Source of the DNA: Salsipaludibacter albus
GTDB lineage: Bacteria > Actinomycetota > Nitriliruptoria > Nitriliruptorales > Nitriliruptoraceae
Reading direction: 5' to 3'
Length of the DNA: 64,000 nucleotides
NCBI RefSeq assembly: GCF_019798055.1
Contig: NZ_JAHOPH010000001.1
Span: 1-64,000 of the forward strand
A program made the translations under genes and the position numbers. The notes beneath the pieces were generated by a model. That model did not search any database and was not told the DNA's origin. It saw nothing but the letters and a program-made list of their open reading frames with translations. Positions 37,082 to 45,859 of the stretch are shown here, in pieces; positions within the stretch are counted from its first letter, which is position 1, and each line of letters starts with the position of its first letter.

Positions 37082-38359
37082 TCAGGGGCCCTCGTCCGGC
37101 ATCGGCAGCGGGCCCGTCTCGGGGTCGGGTGCCGTGAAGGCATCCTCGGCCGACACCACCTCCTCGACCTCGGCCGGCGCGAGGATCTCGCGCACGTAGT
37201 CGTCGACGCCCTCCTCGAAGGGCATCTCCCGACCCTGCTCGCCCATGATCCAGTGCCAGTGGTCGAGCGACTCCGCGAAGATCTGGGGGCCCTCGCGACG
37301 ACCCCACAGGTCGTCGGGAACACGGGACAGGGCGTTGAGGTAGGAGTCCTGGTACCAGCGACGGTCCAGCACGTCGCGGGGCAGGTCGTGGCCGTAGGTC
37401 TCGTTCAGCCAGGCTCCGTACCCATCGATGTCGGCCAGCAGGACCCGTGCCTGGGACTCCTCGGCACGCAGTCCGGTGCGCTCGAAGAGCAGTCGCCGGT
37501 GCCGGTTGGGCTCGACGACGTGCAGCGCCATGCGCAGCTTCTCGGCACCCGAGTCCTCGGCCGACACCTCGACCTCGCCGACGTCGTAGCCCAGGGCGTT
37601 CACGGCGTTGAGACGTGCCCGGATGCGGTCACGATCCGAGGCCGCGAAGGTCTCCTGGGCGGTCAGGACGTCCCACGTGTGGGTGTAGCGCTCGAGCAGC
37701 TGGTCGCCGAACCAGACGGGGTCGAGCCCGTCCGGGACCAGCCCCTGGGCCTCGAGGTCGAGCAGCTCGCCGGCCGTGCGTTCCATCGCGAGGTCGAGGT
37801 CGTAGCCCCGCTGGCCGTCGGTGAGGTTGGGGTGGAGCTCGCCCGTCTCGGTGTCGACCAGGTAGGCGGCCAGCCGACGGGCGTCCCGGCGGAACAGGGT
37901 GTTGGACAGCGAGCAGTCCCCCCACATGAACCCGACGAGGTGGATGCGCACGAGCAGGTCGACGAGCGCGTCGAGCATCGAGTCGACCAGGTCGTGGGTG
38001 GACCGTCGGGAGAACAGCAGTCGGTAGGGCAGCGAGTACGGCAGGTGCTTGGTGATGATCACCGACTCGAGCGGCTCGCCGTCGCGGTGCCGGTCGGTCG
38101 CGACCCCGGCCGCCTTCACCACCGGCACGCCCTCCTCCCGGAGGAAGGTGAGGAAGCGGTACTCACGCTCGGCGTATCGCTTCGGCAGTTCCTTGAAGAC
38201 GTACAGGCCCTGGTCGTAGCGGACGAAGCGCACCACGTGTCGGTGCAGCCCGGCCGGGATGTCCACCAGCCGTGGGTCGTCCCACTCGTCGAGGGGCTCG
38301 TCCCACGGCAGGTCGAGGAAGTCGGGGTGCCCGGTCCGGGCGAACAAGTGCAGTGCCAC
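37082..38359 (-). CDS. DUF4032 family protein with kinase-like N-terminal part
   Basis: 425 aa from GTG 38359 (GAGG 6 bases upstream). The N-terminal ~200 residues resemble a lipopolysaccharide-kinase-type fold: LYVFKELPKRYAEREYRFL (Lys and helical Glu), catalytic-loop-like LVGFMWGDCSLSNTLF (Asp and Asn) and metal-type Asp in LVDTETGEL. The C-terminal half is the DUF4032 domain with WDVLTAQETFAASDRDRI and HWHWIMGEQGREMPFEEGVDDYVREIL. Function unknown, conserved in actinobacteria; phosphotransfer is inferred from the motifs. Confidence 0.82.
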   Translation of the reverse strand: MALHLFARTGHPDFLDLPWDEPLDEWDDPRLVDIPAGLHRHVVRFVRYDQGLYVFKELPKRYAEREYRFLTFLREEGVPVVKAAGVATDRHRDGEPLESVIITKHLPYSLPYRLLFSRRSTHDLVDSMLDALVDLLVRIHLVGFMWGDCSLSNTLFRRDARRLAAYLVDTETGELHPNLTDGQRGYDLDLAMERTAGELLDLEAQGLVPDGLDPVWFGDQLLERYTHTWDVLTAQETFAASDRDRIRARLNAVNALGYDVGEVEVSAEDSGAEKLRMALHVVEPNRHRRLLFERTGLRAEESQARVLLADIDGYGAWLNETYGHDLPRDVLDRRWYQDSYLNALSRVPDDLWGRREGPQIFAESLDHWHWIMGEQGREMPFEEGVDDYVREILAPAEVEEVVSAEDAFTAPDPETGPLPMPDEGP

Positions 38360-38387
38360 CGGGCCCTCGGCGTCGGATCGGCGAACA

Positions 38388-38401
38388 TGACATCGATGTC
38401 A
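38388..38401. promoter_or_regulatory. Perfect 14-bp palindrome upstream of the DUF4032 gene
   Basis: TGACATCGATGTCA. On the minus strand it directly follows a TAGATT -10-like hexamer (38406-38401), so it would cover the transcription start. Likely an operator, regulator unknown. Confidence 0.5.
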
Positions 38402-38410
38402 ATCTAGCGG

Positions 38411-38608
38411 TCACGCCCGCCGCGCCGCCGGGATGGCCCGGTGTTCCCCCAGGCGGGTCCCGGCACGCACCAGCAGGTCACCGAGGCGCGCCCGCCAGGC
38501 CGCCGACGTGGCGGGTCGCGCCATCGCCTGCAGGCGCCACGCCGACGCCTCGCGGTGGCGCTCCTCCATGACCAGTCGGCTCATCATCGCACTGTGTTCG
38601 GGGTGCAT
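38411..38608 (-). CDS. Small basic helical protein
   Basis: 65 aa. ATG 38608 has an excellent ribosome binding site (AGGAG, six bases upstream). The sequence is Arg/Ala-rich and helical, with EERHREASAWRLQAMARP and RARLGDLLVRAGTRLGEHRA, like the short basic proteins found widely beside actinobacterial regulators. No Cys, no membrane helix. It diverges from the DUF5937-ArsR gene over a region with inverted repeats and may be controlled by that regulator. Confidence 0.65.
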   Translation of the reverse strand: MHPEHSAMMSRLVMEERHREASAWRLQAMARPATSAAWRARLGDLLVRAGTRLGEHRAIPAARRA

Positions 38609-38663
38609 GGCGTTCTCCTCTGCTCGTTGGATCGAGCGTGACCTGCTAGGATCGCAAGATCAA

Positions 38664-38687
38664 TTGATTCGCCAAAGTACGAATCAA
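38664..38687. promoter_or_regulatory. Inverted repeat, probable operator of the DUF5937-ArsR regulator
   Basis: TTGATTCG and CGAATCAA, perfect 8-bp arms, 8 bases apart, in an unusually AT-rich island. An extra ATCAA half-site adjoins on the left, so that ATCAATTGAT (38659-38668) is itself a palindrome. It lies 34 bases before the regulator's ATG and 56 bases from the divergent small gene. Confidence 0.65.
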
Positions 38688-38721
38688 AGCTCTCTCGGCG
38701 GGCTCGGAGGAGGATCCCCAC

Positions 38722-39933
38722 ATGACACTTCGCCTCGCCTTCCCACCGGGCCAGGTCTTCGGCCAGGTCGGGTTCGCCTACTCGCCGGCCATGGAGGCGG
38801 CGCTGTCGCTGCGCGCCGTCGTGGATCCCAAGCGCCATCCCATGCACCTGCCCTGGTCACGCAGCACGCGCGACCTGTCCCCCGACCTGCGTGCCGAGAT
38901 CGAGCTCCTGTCGTTCACGTTCCGCGACTACCTCCCGGGCGTGTTCGAGGTCGGGCTGACCGGCGACCACCCCACGATCGACGACGAGCTCCACCGCATC
39001 GAGACCTTCGACGACGACGTGGTGCTGTTCGAGCTGACCATGCCGTTCGGGGGATGGGACTGCGCGACCCAGTCGGTCGCCTTCAGCGGTGACCCGACCC
39101 CGGCAGCCGTCCACGAGTCGTGGTTCCAGGACCAGGTCCTCGAGCGCGCGCGGGTGGTCGACGAGCGCCAGGCCGACGTGCTGGCGGCCGCCTTCGTCGA
39201 CCCGGCGGCGATCCGGACACGCATCGCGACGATGCTTCGGCGCTACTGGGACGAGGCGTTCGCCCGTGAGTGGTCGCGCGTGCAGGATCGCCTCGACGCC
39301 GAGATCGCGGAGGGCTCACGGCTCCTGGTCTCCGGCGGGCCCGGGGCGCTGGTGGACGAGCTCGTCCCGGAGGCCACGTGGGACCCCGACGGCTGGGCGA
39401 TCGTGTTGGACAAGCGTCGTGACGTCACCGTGGACGTTGCCGCCCGGGGTGGGCTGAGCCTGGTCCCGACCGTCTACGGCTGGCCGCGGGTCGCCGTCGA
39501 GATCGACCCGCCGTGGTCGGTGGCCATCATCCACCCGATCCGCGCCCTGCAGTCCCCGGAGCAGCGCCAGCCCAGCGACAGCGAGGTCGCGGCCGGGCTG
39601 CGAGCGCTGGGTGACGAGACCCGGCTGCAGATCAGCCGGCTGGTCGCCACCGAGCCCCGGTCCACCACCGAGCTCGCCCAGTTGCTGAGCCTGTCGGAGT
39701 CGTCGGTGTCACGACACCTCAAGACCCTGGCGGGGGCCGGGATCCTCGCGGCCGAGCGCGACGGCCACTACGTCCTGTACCGACTCGCCCCCGAGCGCAT
39801 CGGCGCCCTCGGGGGCGCGCTGCGACGCCAACTGGGCCTGGGCCCGGCCCCGTCGACCGGTCGCCAGCGGCTGCCGGTCGTCGGCCCGCGCCGTGCCGAG
39901 GACGGGGGGGACGCGCCCTCGGGCACCACGTGA
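38722..39933 (+). CDS. DUF5937 plus ArsR winged-helix transcriptional regulator
   Basis: 403 aa. Residues ~1-280 match the DUF5937 sensor-like region (LRAVVDPKRHPMHLPW, CATQSVAF, RYWDEAFAREWSRVQ). Residues ~290-375 are an ArsR-type winged helix: AAGLRALGDETRLQISRLVATEPRSTTELAQLLSLSESSVSRHLKTLAGAGIL and HYVLYRLAPERI. Known actinobacterial architecture with unknown ligand. The intergenic inverted repeat just upstream suggests autoregulation and control of the divergent 65-aa gene. Confidence 0.85.
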   Translation: MTLRLAFPPGQVFGQVGFAYSPAMEAALSLRAVVDPKRHPMHLPWSRSTRDLSPDLRAEIELLSFTFRDYLPGVFEVGLTGDHPTIDDELHRIETFDDDVVLFELTMPFGGWDCATQSVAFSGDPTPAAVHESWFQDQVLERARVVDERQADVLAAAFVDPAAIRTRIATMLRRYWDEAFAREWSRVQDRLDAEIAEGSRLLVSGGPGALVDELVPEATWDPDGWAIVLDKRRDVTVDVAARGGLSLVPTVYGWPRVAVEIDPPWSVAIIHPIRALQSPEQRQPSDSEVAAGLRALGDETRLQISRLVATEPRSTTELAQLLSLSESSVSRHLKTLAGAGILAAERDGHYVLYRLAPERIGALGGALRRQLGLGPAPSTGRQRLPVVGPRRAEDGGDAPSGTT

Positions 39934-39940
39934 TTTCGGG

Positions 39941-41377
39941 TCAGGCCGCTCCCAGGCCGACCAGTCGGACGCGGCCGCGTCGGTCGAGGTAGGACGCGAC
40001 CACCAGGTCGCTCGAGCTGGCCATGCCCGCCAGGGGGGTGCCGCGGAACGACACCTCCCAGACGGGCTCCAGGTCGTCGTAGCCGTACAGCCCCAGCGTG
40101 CAGTCCGTCCCCACCTGCTCCCAGAGCAGGACCCCGTCCGCGGTCGCCAGCATCGGTGGGGCGAGCACCATCCGTCGCGTGGCCAGGACGCTGCCGTCAC
40201 CATCGAGGACCCGCACGACGTTGGCGTCGGGCGAGCGTGACCAGGTGCCGGAGGCCACCAGCTCGGGCACCGGGAACGATCCGTCGTCGACGACCCGGAC
40301 GTCGCCGTCCACCACGACAGGGACGGCGGACGGGGCGAACGGTCCCAGCAGGCCCGGCGTGTCGAGGTCGATCACGTACTGCTCCACCCCGGCGAAGGCG
40401 GCCACGTGGCCGGCGTCGACGGCCGTGTCCGCGAACCGGTCGAGGCGTGGCCCGGGGATGGTCGTCTCCCGCCCGTCACGGGTGATCACGAGCACGTCCT
40501 GCCCACGAGTCGCCACCACGCGATGGCGGACCACCCGGGGCGCGACGCCGGCCGGGTCCACCACCGCGACGCGCTGGCCGTGGGTGTCCAGGACGGTCCA
40601 CCCGTCGGGCGAGTCGAGGGCCAGGCCCTGGGCCGCGGGGACGCAGGTCCGCCCGGGCTCCACGAACAGCGGCAGCCCGGTCGCGGGATCCAGGAAGCCA
40701 CAGCGCCTGTTGCCCGACACGAACAGTGATCCGCTCGGGTCCACCCACCCGGCGAAGTCCGCACCGACCGGCTCCTCCCACAGGTCGGTCCCGTCCGCGA
40801 CCGCGAGTCCGACCAGCCCCCGGTCGCCGTTGCGAGCCGTCAGCCAGCGGCCGAACGGCCCGGAGACCACGCCCGACGACGCCACGACGACCGGTTGCAC
40901 GCCCTTGTCGATGTCGCGCCGCCAACCGACCTGGCCGGTCGCCGTGGACCGCTGGACCACGGCCGTCACCTGCCCGACGCGCGAGCGCAGGGTGTGGACC
41001 ACGACCCCGTCGACGACCTCGAGCGTGGGCCCCACGGTCGCCCGGCCAGGTGTGCCGGGCACGACCGCCGACGCCCCCTCGACGACCACCGACCAGCGCG
41101 ACGTGACGGGCGCGGTCGGGGCGCCGGGTGGTCCGACCGGGTCGGCGCGCTGTCGCGACAGTCCGAGCGCCGCGACCACCGCGACCACGGCCACCGTGGC
41201 GATGACGACGCCCAGCCGTCCCAGGCGTCCCACGCGCCCTCGTGGCCGCGGGTCGCGCTCCACCGGCGGTTCCGAACCGGCGTCCCCGACCACCATCGAC
41301 ACCGTGCCGGGCGGGCCCACGTCCTCGTCGCCGCGCGCACGCCCTGCTGGAGAGCCTCCACGATCGCGCTGGTCCAT
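39941..41377 (-). CDS. Membrane-anchored PQQ-like beta-propeller protein
   Basis: 478 aa. About 50 charged cytoplasmic residues, one membrane helix (LGVVIATVAVVAVVAALGL, residues ~54-72), then ~400 outer residues of repeated beta blades (WSVVVEGASAV, VGWRRDIDKGVQPVV, GTDLWEEPVGADFAGWVDPSGSLFV, LEPVWEVSFRG) like PQQ/quinoprotein-type propellers without enzyme residues. Four Cys may form disulfides. Probably an outer binding or assembly protein; specific role unknown. Confidence 0.7.
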   Translation of the reverse strand: MDQRDRGGSPAGRARGDEDVGPPGTVSMVVGDAGSEPPVERDPRPRGRVGRLGRLGVVIATVAVVAVVAALGLSRQRADPVGPPGAPTAPVTSRWSVVVEGASAVVPGTPGRATVGPTLEVVDGVVVHTLRSRVGQVTAVVQRSTATGQVGWRRDIDKGVQPVVVASSGVVSGPFGRWLTARNGDRGLVGLAVADGTDLWEEPVGADFAGWVDPSGSLFVSGNRRCGFLDPATGLPLFVEPGRTCVPAAQGLALDSPDGWTVLDTHGQRVAVVDPAGVAPRVVRHRVVATRGQDVLVITRDGRETTIPGPRLDRFADTAVDAGHVAAFAGVEQYVIDLDTPGLLGPFAPSAVPVVVDGDVRVVDDGSFPVPELVASGTWSRSPDANVVRVLDGDGSVLATRRMVLAPPMLATADGVLLWEQVGTDCTLGLYGYDDLEPVWEVSFRGTPLAGMASSSDLVVASYLDRRGRVRLVGLGAA

Positions 41378-41481
41378 CGTGATCCTGCCACGCCGGCTGC
41401 CACGCCGGACAACGCAGCGGTTCCCGGGGACCTTCCGTCACGCCCCGGTGCCACGGGTGCCGGGGGCGTCGGAAGTACCGG

Positions 41482-41964
41482 TCAGTCGCCGTCCTCGGCC
41501 CACGGATCACGCTTGGCGAACAGGTCACCGACGCCGGCCGCGGTGAACGGCAACGCCGGGGCGATGACCGCCGTCGGGACGAACGCGACCGACATCCCGA
41601 CCACGGCGATCACCGAGACGACCGCGGCGGCCACGGCCCGGGCGTGCCAGCTCGTGCCGGAGGGGCGGGAGACCGCCACGACCGCTCCCGCCGAATAGCC
41701 GACGATCAATGACGCCACCGGGTTGCGGAACAGCAGGGTCGGGAGGCCGACCGCCACCGCCAGGCCCATGCCGGCGAGCACCCCGATGAAGGGGTCGTCG
41801 CGGCGGGACACGAACGCGGCGGCGGCCATGGCGGCGGGCACCAACGACAGGCCCACCGCCAGGGCGAGCAGCCCGGTCGAGACCTGCTGCTCCTCGCCGC
41901 CGCCGTTGGGCAGCCCGCTGGTCAGCACGGTCAGTCCGTACGCCGTGGTCCAGAAACTGACCAC
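41482..41964 (-). CDS. Small membrane protein at the end of the sugar-transport operon
   Basis: 160 aa from GTG 41964, but the same frame is open to CTG 42027-42025, which overlaps the stop of the permease gene (CTGA). The extra 21 residues (ending RRWAGISLATLVVVV) complete the first membrane helix, so the true start may be that CTG. Four to five membrane helices in all. No family recognised. Position suggests co-expression with the sugar importer; a link to sugar uptake is unproven. Confidence 0.7.
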   Translation of the reverse strand: MVSFWTTAYGLTVLTSGLPNGGGEEQQVSTGLLALAVGLSLVPAAMAAAAFVSRRDDPFIGVLAGMGLAVAVGLPTLLFRNPVASLIVGYSAGAVVAVSRPSGTSWHARAVAAAVVSVIAVVGMSVAFVPTAVIAPALPFTAAGVGDLFAKRDPWAEDGD

Positions 41965-42023
41965 GACGACGAGCGTCGCCAGGCTGATGCCAGCCCAGCG
42001 ACGCGTCGACGAGGCGCCAGGTT

Positions 42024-43028
42024 TCAGCCCTTCACCGCCCCTGCGGTCATGCCCCGCACGAAGAAGCGCTGGAGGCTGAAGAAGACCACCATGGGCAGGA
42101 CCATCGAGATGAACGCGCCCGCCGTCAGCAGGTGCCAGGAGTTCTGGAACTGTCCGTTGAGGGCGTTCAGGGCGATCGTCAGGACCCGCACGTCGGCGGT
42201 CTCACCCAGGAACACCAGCGCCACGAGGAAGTCGTTGAAGACCCACAGGAACTGGAAGATCGCGAAGCTGGCCAGTGCCGGCACCGACAGCGGGATGATC
42301 AGCCGGGTGAAGATCGCGTAGTGGTCGGCCCCGTCGATCCGGGCCGACTCCATGAGCTCGGACGGCAGCGATCCGATGTAGTTGCGCAGCAGGTACACGG
42401 CCAGCGGCAGGCCGAAACCGGTGTGTGCGAGCCACACGCCCAGGAAGGTCCCGTTGAGATCCAACGGGATGCCCACTTCGACGGTCACCACCTCCCACGG
42501 CGTCAGGAAGGACACCACGGGTGCGAGCCAGCTGACGTCGAACAGCGGACCGCCGTTGTACAGCTGCAGGATCGGGATGAGCGCCACGTGGAGTGGCACG
42601 ACCAGCAGTGCCACGACGAACACGAACATCAGGAACCGGCCCTTGAACTCCATCCAGCTGAAGGCGTAGGCCGCGAAGGTCGCGATGACGATCGGCATGA
42701 TCGTCGCAGGGACGGACACGACCAGCGTGTTGAGGAACGCGCCGGCGAAGCCGTTGGACTCGAGCACCTCGCGATAGTTCTGCAGGGTCCACTGGCTGGT
42801 GTCCCCGATCGAGGCGAAGACGGTCCACCAGCCACTGGACTCGATCGCGGCGGGGGTCCGCAGCGAGGTGATCAGCAGGCCGATCGCGGGGATCAGCCAG
42901 ATCAACACGATCACCAGCACGATGACCCGGACGAGGTTGCGAGACCCCGTGTTGGTCACGCCACCTTCGGTGCCCTTGATGCCCTTGCCGGACTGGGTGT
43001 CCTCCACGGGAGGGGAAGTCGCACTCAT
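42024..43028 (-). CDS. Sugar ABC transporter permease (MalG-like)
   Basis: 334 aa, six membrane helices after a ~30-residue polar start. EAA loop: SELMESARIDGADHYAIFTRLIIPLSVPAL, with the Gly that contacts the ATPase. The end MTAGAVKG is the MalG-type terminus. ATG 43028 overlaps the MalF-like stop (ATGA). Forms the channel together with the other permease. Confidence 0.93.
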   Translation of the reverse strand: MSATSPPVEDTQSGKGIKGTEGGVTNTGSRNLVRVIVLVIVLIWLIPAIGLLITSLRTPAAIESSGWWTVFASIGDTSQWTLQNYREVLESNGFAGAFLNTLVVSVPATIMPIVIATFAAYAFSWMEFKGRFLMFVFVVALLVVPLHVALIPILQLYNGGPLFDVSWLAPVVSFLTPWEVVTVEVGIPLDLNGTFLGVWLAHTGFGLPLAVYLLRNYIGSLPSELMESARIDGADHYAIFTRLIIPLSVPALASFAIFQFLWVFNDFLVALVFLGETADVRVLTIALNALNGQFQNSWHLLTAGAFISMVLPMVVFFSLQRFFVRGMTAGAVKG

Positions 43029-44185
43029 CGGATGCTCTCTTCCTCGCGGAACCGGCGAATGTTGATGATCATGATCGGGATGACCGCGATGAACATGAAC
43101 ACGGCGATGGCGGCCCCCCGGCCGAAGTCGCGGAAGGTGAACATGTTGCGGATCATCCGCTCGGCGATCACCTCGGTGCCGTCCTGGCCACCGGTCATGA
43201 CCCACACGATGTCGAACACCTTCAACACCCCGATGACCATCGTCGTGAACACCACGACGATCGAGGACATGATGTTGGGCACCACGACACGCCAGAAGAC
43301 CTGCACCTCGGTCGCACCGTCGATGCGAGCGGCCTCGAGCATGTCCTCCGGGACACCCTTGATGGCCGACGACAGGATCACCATGGCGAACCCGGTCTGC
43401 AGCCAGACCATGATGACCATCAGCAGCAGGTTGTTCCACCCGTTGATGGACAGCCAGTCCACGGGCGCGTTGCCCAGGCTCGTCCAGGCCGCGTTGAGGA
43501 TCCCGATCTGCTCACCGGAGCCTTCGATCCGGAAGGCGTAGACGAACCGCCACACGATCCCCGCACCGATGAACGAGATCGCCATCGGCAGGAAGATCAT
43601 CGACTTGGCGAGCGACTCGAGCCGGCGCAGCTTGTCGGCCAGGACCGCGAAGCCCAGGCCGATCGCCACCGCGGAGACCGGGACCACGAAGATCCAGGCC
43701 AGGGTGTTGCGCAGCGAGCGCAGCATGGCCGGATCGGTGAACACGTACTCGTAGTTGGCCCAGCCGACGAAGTTCGTGCTGGTCGCGTCGAGGAACGACA
43801 GCTGGATGGTGTTCACCGCCGGGTACACGAGGTAGATCAGGAGGATGACCACGGCCGGGCCGGCCCAGGCATAGGGCCGGACCCGTTCGCTGAGTGTCCC
43901 CGGCAACCGCCGGATCGCGAGGTCGACGGCGGTGTAGACCCCGAAGACGCCGAAGACGGCGATCAGGATGGCCACGAAGCCGGTCAGGATCGGGGAGAGG
44001 TTCTGGCTCTCCATGAACTCGAAGGTGGCCTCGAGTGCGACGAAGAACAGGGCCGGGATCGCGACCGCGGCGATCACCGCGAGGATGAACACCACGATCC
44101 CGCTGCCACGGCGAGGACCGGGAGGTCGGTAGACCTCTTCCTCGTCGGTCCCCGCCTGTTGTTGCGGGCTCAGCACGTCGGACAT
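43025..44185 (-). CDS. Sugar ABC transporter permease (MalF-like)
   Basis: 386 aa. EAA loop EDMLEAARIDGATEVQVFWRVVVPNIMSS. Two extra N-terminal membrane helices (IVVFILAVIAAVAIPALFFV and LTGFVAILIAVFGVFGVY) precede the usual six, as in MalF-type permeases. ATG 44185. The solute-binding protein gene ends 37 bases upstream. Confidence 0.93.
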   Translation of the reverse strand: MSDVLSPQQQAGTDEEEVYRPPGPRRGSGIVVFILAVIAAVAIPALFFVALEATFEFMESQNLSPILTGFVAILIAVFGVFGVYTAVDLAIRRLPGTLSERVRPYAWAGPAVVILLIYLVYPAVNTIQLSFLDATSTNFVGWANYEYVFTDPAMLRSLRNTLAWIFVVPVSAVAIGLGFAVLADKLRRLESLAKSMIFLPMAISFIGAGIVWRFVYAFRIEGSGEQIGILNAAWTSLGNAPVDWLSINGWNNLLLMVIMVWLQTGFAMVILSSAIKGVPEDMLEAARIDGATEVQVFWRVVVPNIMSSIVVVFTTMVIGVLKVFDIVWVMTGGQDGTEVIAERMIRNMFTFRDFGRGAAIAVFMFIAVIPIMIINIRRFREEESIR

Positions 44186-44222
44186 GACGAACCTTTCTGG
44201 TGAGCGCTCCTCGTCGTCGGGG

Positions 44223-45644
44223 TCATCCCTCGCTCTCGGAGGCGGCCTCGCTCTCGGAGGGGGCCTCGCTCTCGCCACCGCCGCCGCCGTCGGACGGGAA
44301 GGCTGCGTCGATGTCGGCCAGCACCTGCTCGAGGTTGTCCGGACCGTCGTTGGTGTACTCGTTCATCCCGTTCCAGAACTCACCGGAACCGACCGCCGGC
44401 GGCATCAGGTCGGAGGCGTCGAAGCGCGCCGTCCCGGCGGCGATGGCCTCTGCGAGCGGGATCGAGGCCTGGCCGATGAGCTCGTTCTGCGTGTAGCAGT
44501 CCGGGCTGACGTCCACGTTGGCGCCCATGGTCGTGGTGTTCTCCTGCTTGCCGTACAGGCACTGCACGTCGGCGCTCGTGTAGAGGTCGAAGAAGTCCAC
44601 GATCTCCTGGCGGTTGCTGAAGATCGCCGCCAGGCCGCCGGCCATCAGGACGCCCTCGTTGCCGTCGATGGTCGGGAACGGGAAGAAGTCGTAGTCCTCG
44701 AAGGGCACGACCCCGTCGGGGAAGAACGCCGGGATGAACGTCGCCTGGCGGTGCATCAGGCAGTTCGGCGGGTCGTTGAACATCGGGTCCGGGGCGTCCC
44801 GGAAGTCGGTGCTGGAGATGTTCTCGGCGCCGCCGAACACGTAGCCCTCGGTGAAGATGATGTCCCCGAACGACTCGGCCGCGGCCGTGATCTCCGGCGA
44901 GGAGAACGGCAGCTCACCAGCGACCCAGGCGTCGTAGGCGTCGGTGCCGGCCTGGCGGAGCACGATGTCCTCCATCCAGTCCGTGGCCGGCCACCCGGTC
45001 GCAGCCTCGGACCCGGTGCCGATGCACCACGGCGTCTGGCCGTCCGCGACCATCTGGTCGGACAGCGCGATCAGGTCCTCCCAGGTCTCGGGGATCTCGT
45101 AGCCGCCATCCTCGAAGGCCGGCACGTTGTACCAGATGGCGCTCTTGAAGTTGACGGTGTCGGGCATCCCGTAGTGCTTGCCCTCGTACTCGCCCAGCGA
45201 CATCAGGTACTCACCGAAGCGGGCCTCCAGGTCGGCGATGTCGAAGCCCATGTCCTCCAGCGCGATGGCGTTGCCCTGTGCGGCCTGCTCGATGACGGTC
45301 CCGGGCTGCGGGAAGAACCCGATGTCGGGTGGCGTGCCACCCTCGATCTGGATGATCACGTTCTGCTCGAACGAGTCCGACCCGGTGTAGGTGGCGGTGA
45401 ACTCGTCCTGGACGTCGTTGACGCCCTCGTCGATCACGCCCTGGATGGCATTGGCCTCGTCACCCGAGGCCGCTCCGGCGATGGCGATCTCGCCCGTGTC
45501 CGGCTCCTGGTTGACGGCAGCGCCCTCGCCGCCGCCGCCGCCTCCGCCGCCGGCGAAGGATCCCTCCTCGTAGACGTTGATGCTGCACGCCGCCAAGACG
45601 ATCGGGACGGTGGCGAGCACTGCCAGTCGTGACCTGAGCTTCAT
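44223..45644 (-). CDS. Sugar ABC transporter solute-binding lipoprotein
   Basis: 473 aa. Lipoprotein signal VLATVPIVLAAC (lipobox LAAC) and an eight-Gly linker, then a type I solute-binding fold (PDTGEIAIAGAAS, GTPPDIGFFPQPG, NVPAFEDGGYEIPETWEDLIALSDQM, VLMAGGLAAIFSNRQEIVDFF). Trp residues (WCIGTG, GWPATDWMEDI) suit a disaccharide site. An unusual low-complexity C-terminal tail (SEAPSESEAASESEG) ends the protein. Ribosome binding site AGGAGG, eight bases before ATG 45644. Delivers sugar to the two permeases. Confidence 0.92.
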   Translation of the reverse strand: MKLRSRLAVLATVPIVLAACSINVYEEGSFAGGGGGGGGEGAAVNQEPDTGEIAIAGAASGDEANAIQGVIDEGVNDVQDEFTATYTGSDSFEQNVIIQIEGGTPPDIGFFPQPGTVIEQAAQGNAIALEDMGFDIADLEARFGEYLMSLGEYEGKHYGMPDTVNFKSAIWYNVPAFEDGGYEIPETWEDLIALSDQMVADGQTPWCIGTGSEAATGWPATDWMEDIVLRQAGTDAYDAWVAGELPFSSPEITAAAESFGDIIFTEGYVFGGAENISSTDFRDAPDPMFNDPPNCLMHRQATFIPAFFPDGVVPFEDYDFFPFPTIDGNEGVLMAGGLAAIFSNRQEIVDFFDLYTSADVQCLYGKQENTTTMGANVDVSPDCYTQNELIGQASIPLAEAIAAGTARFDASDLMPPAVGSGEFWNGMNEYTNDGPDNLEQVLADIDAAFPSDGGGGGESEAPSESEAASESEG

Positions 45645-45859
45645 CGTTCGTCCTCCTGCACGGGGGCGGCGGGCACAGGCCGTTCCTGCGTTACGCCACC
45701 CACCTGCGACGACGGTAGTCGGACACTGGCCGGAAGGAAGGGGTTTGCGAAAATGGCCGAGAACGGCTCGTGGGCGACCCGAATGGGCCGCCCACGACGA
45801 TGGCGGGGTCGCTCGATCCATCGCTGCGCCCCGGAGGACCCGGGGCGCAGCCAGGTGGC

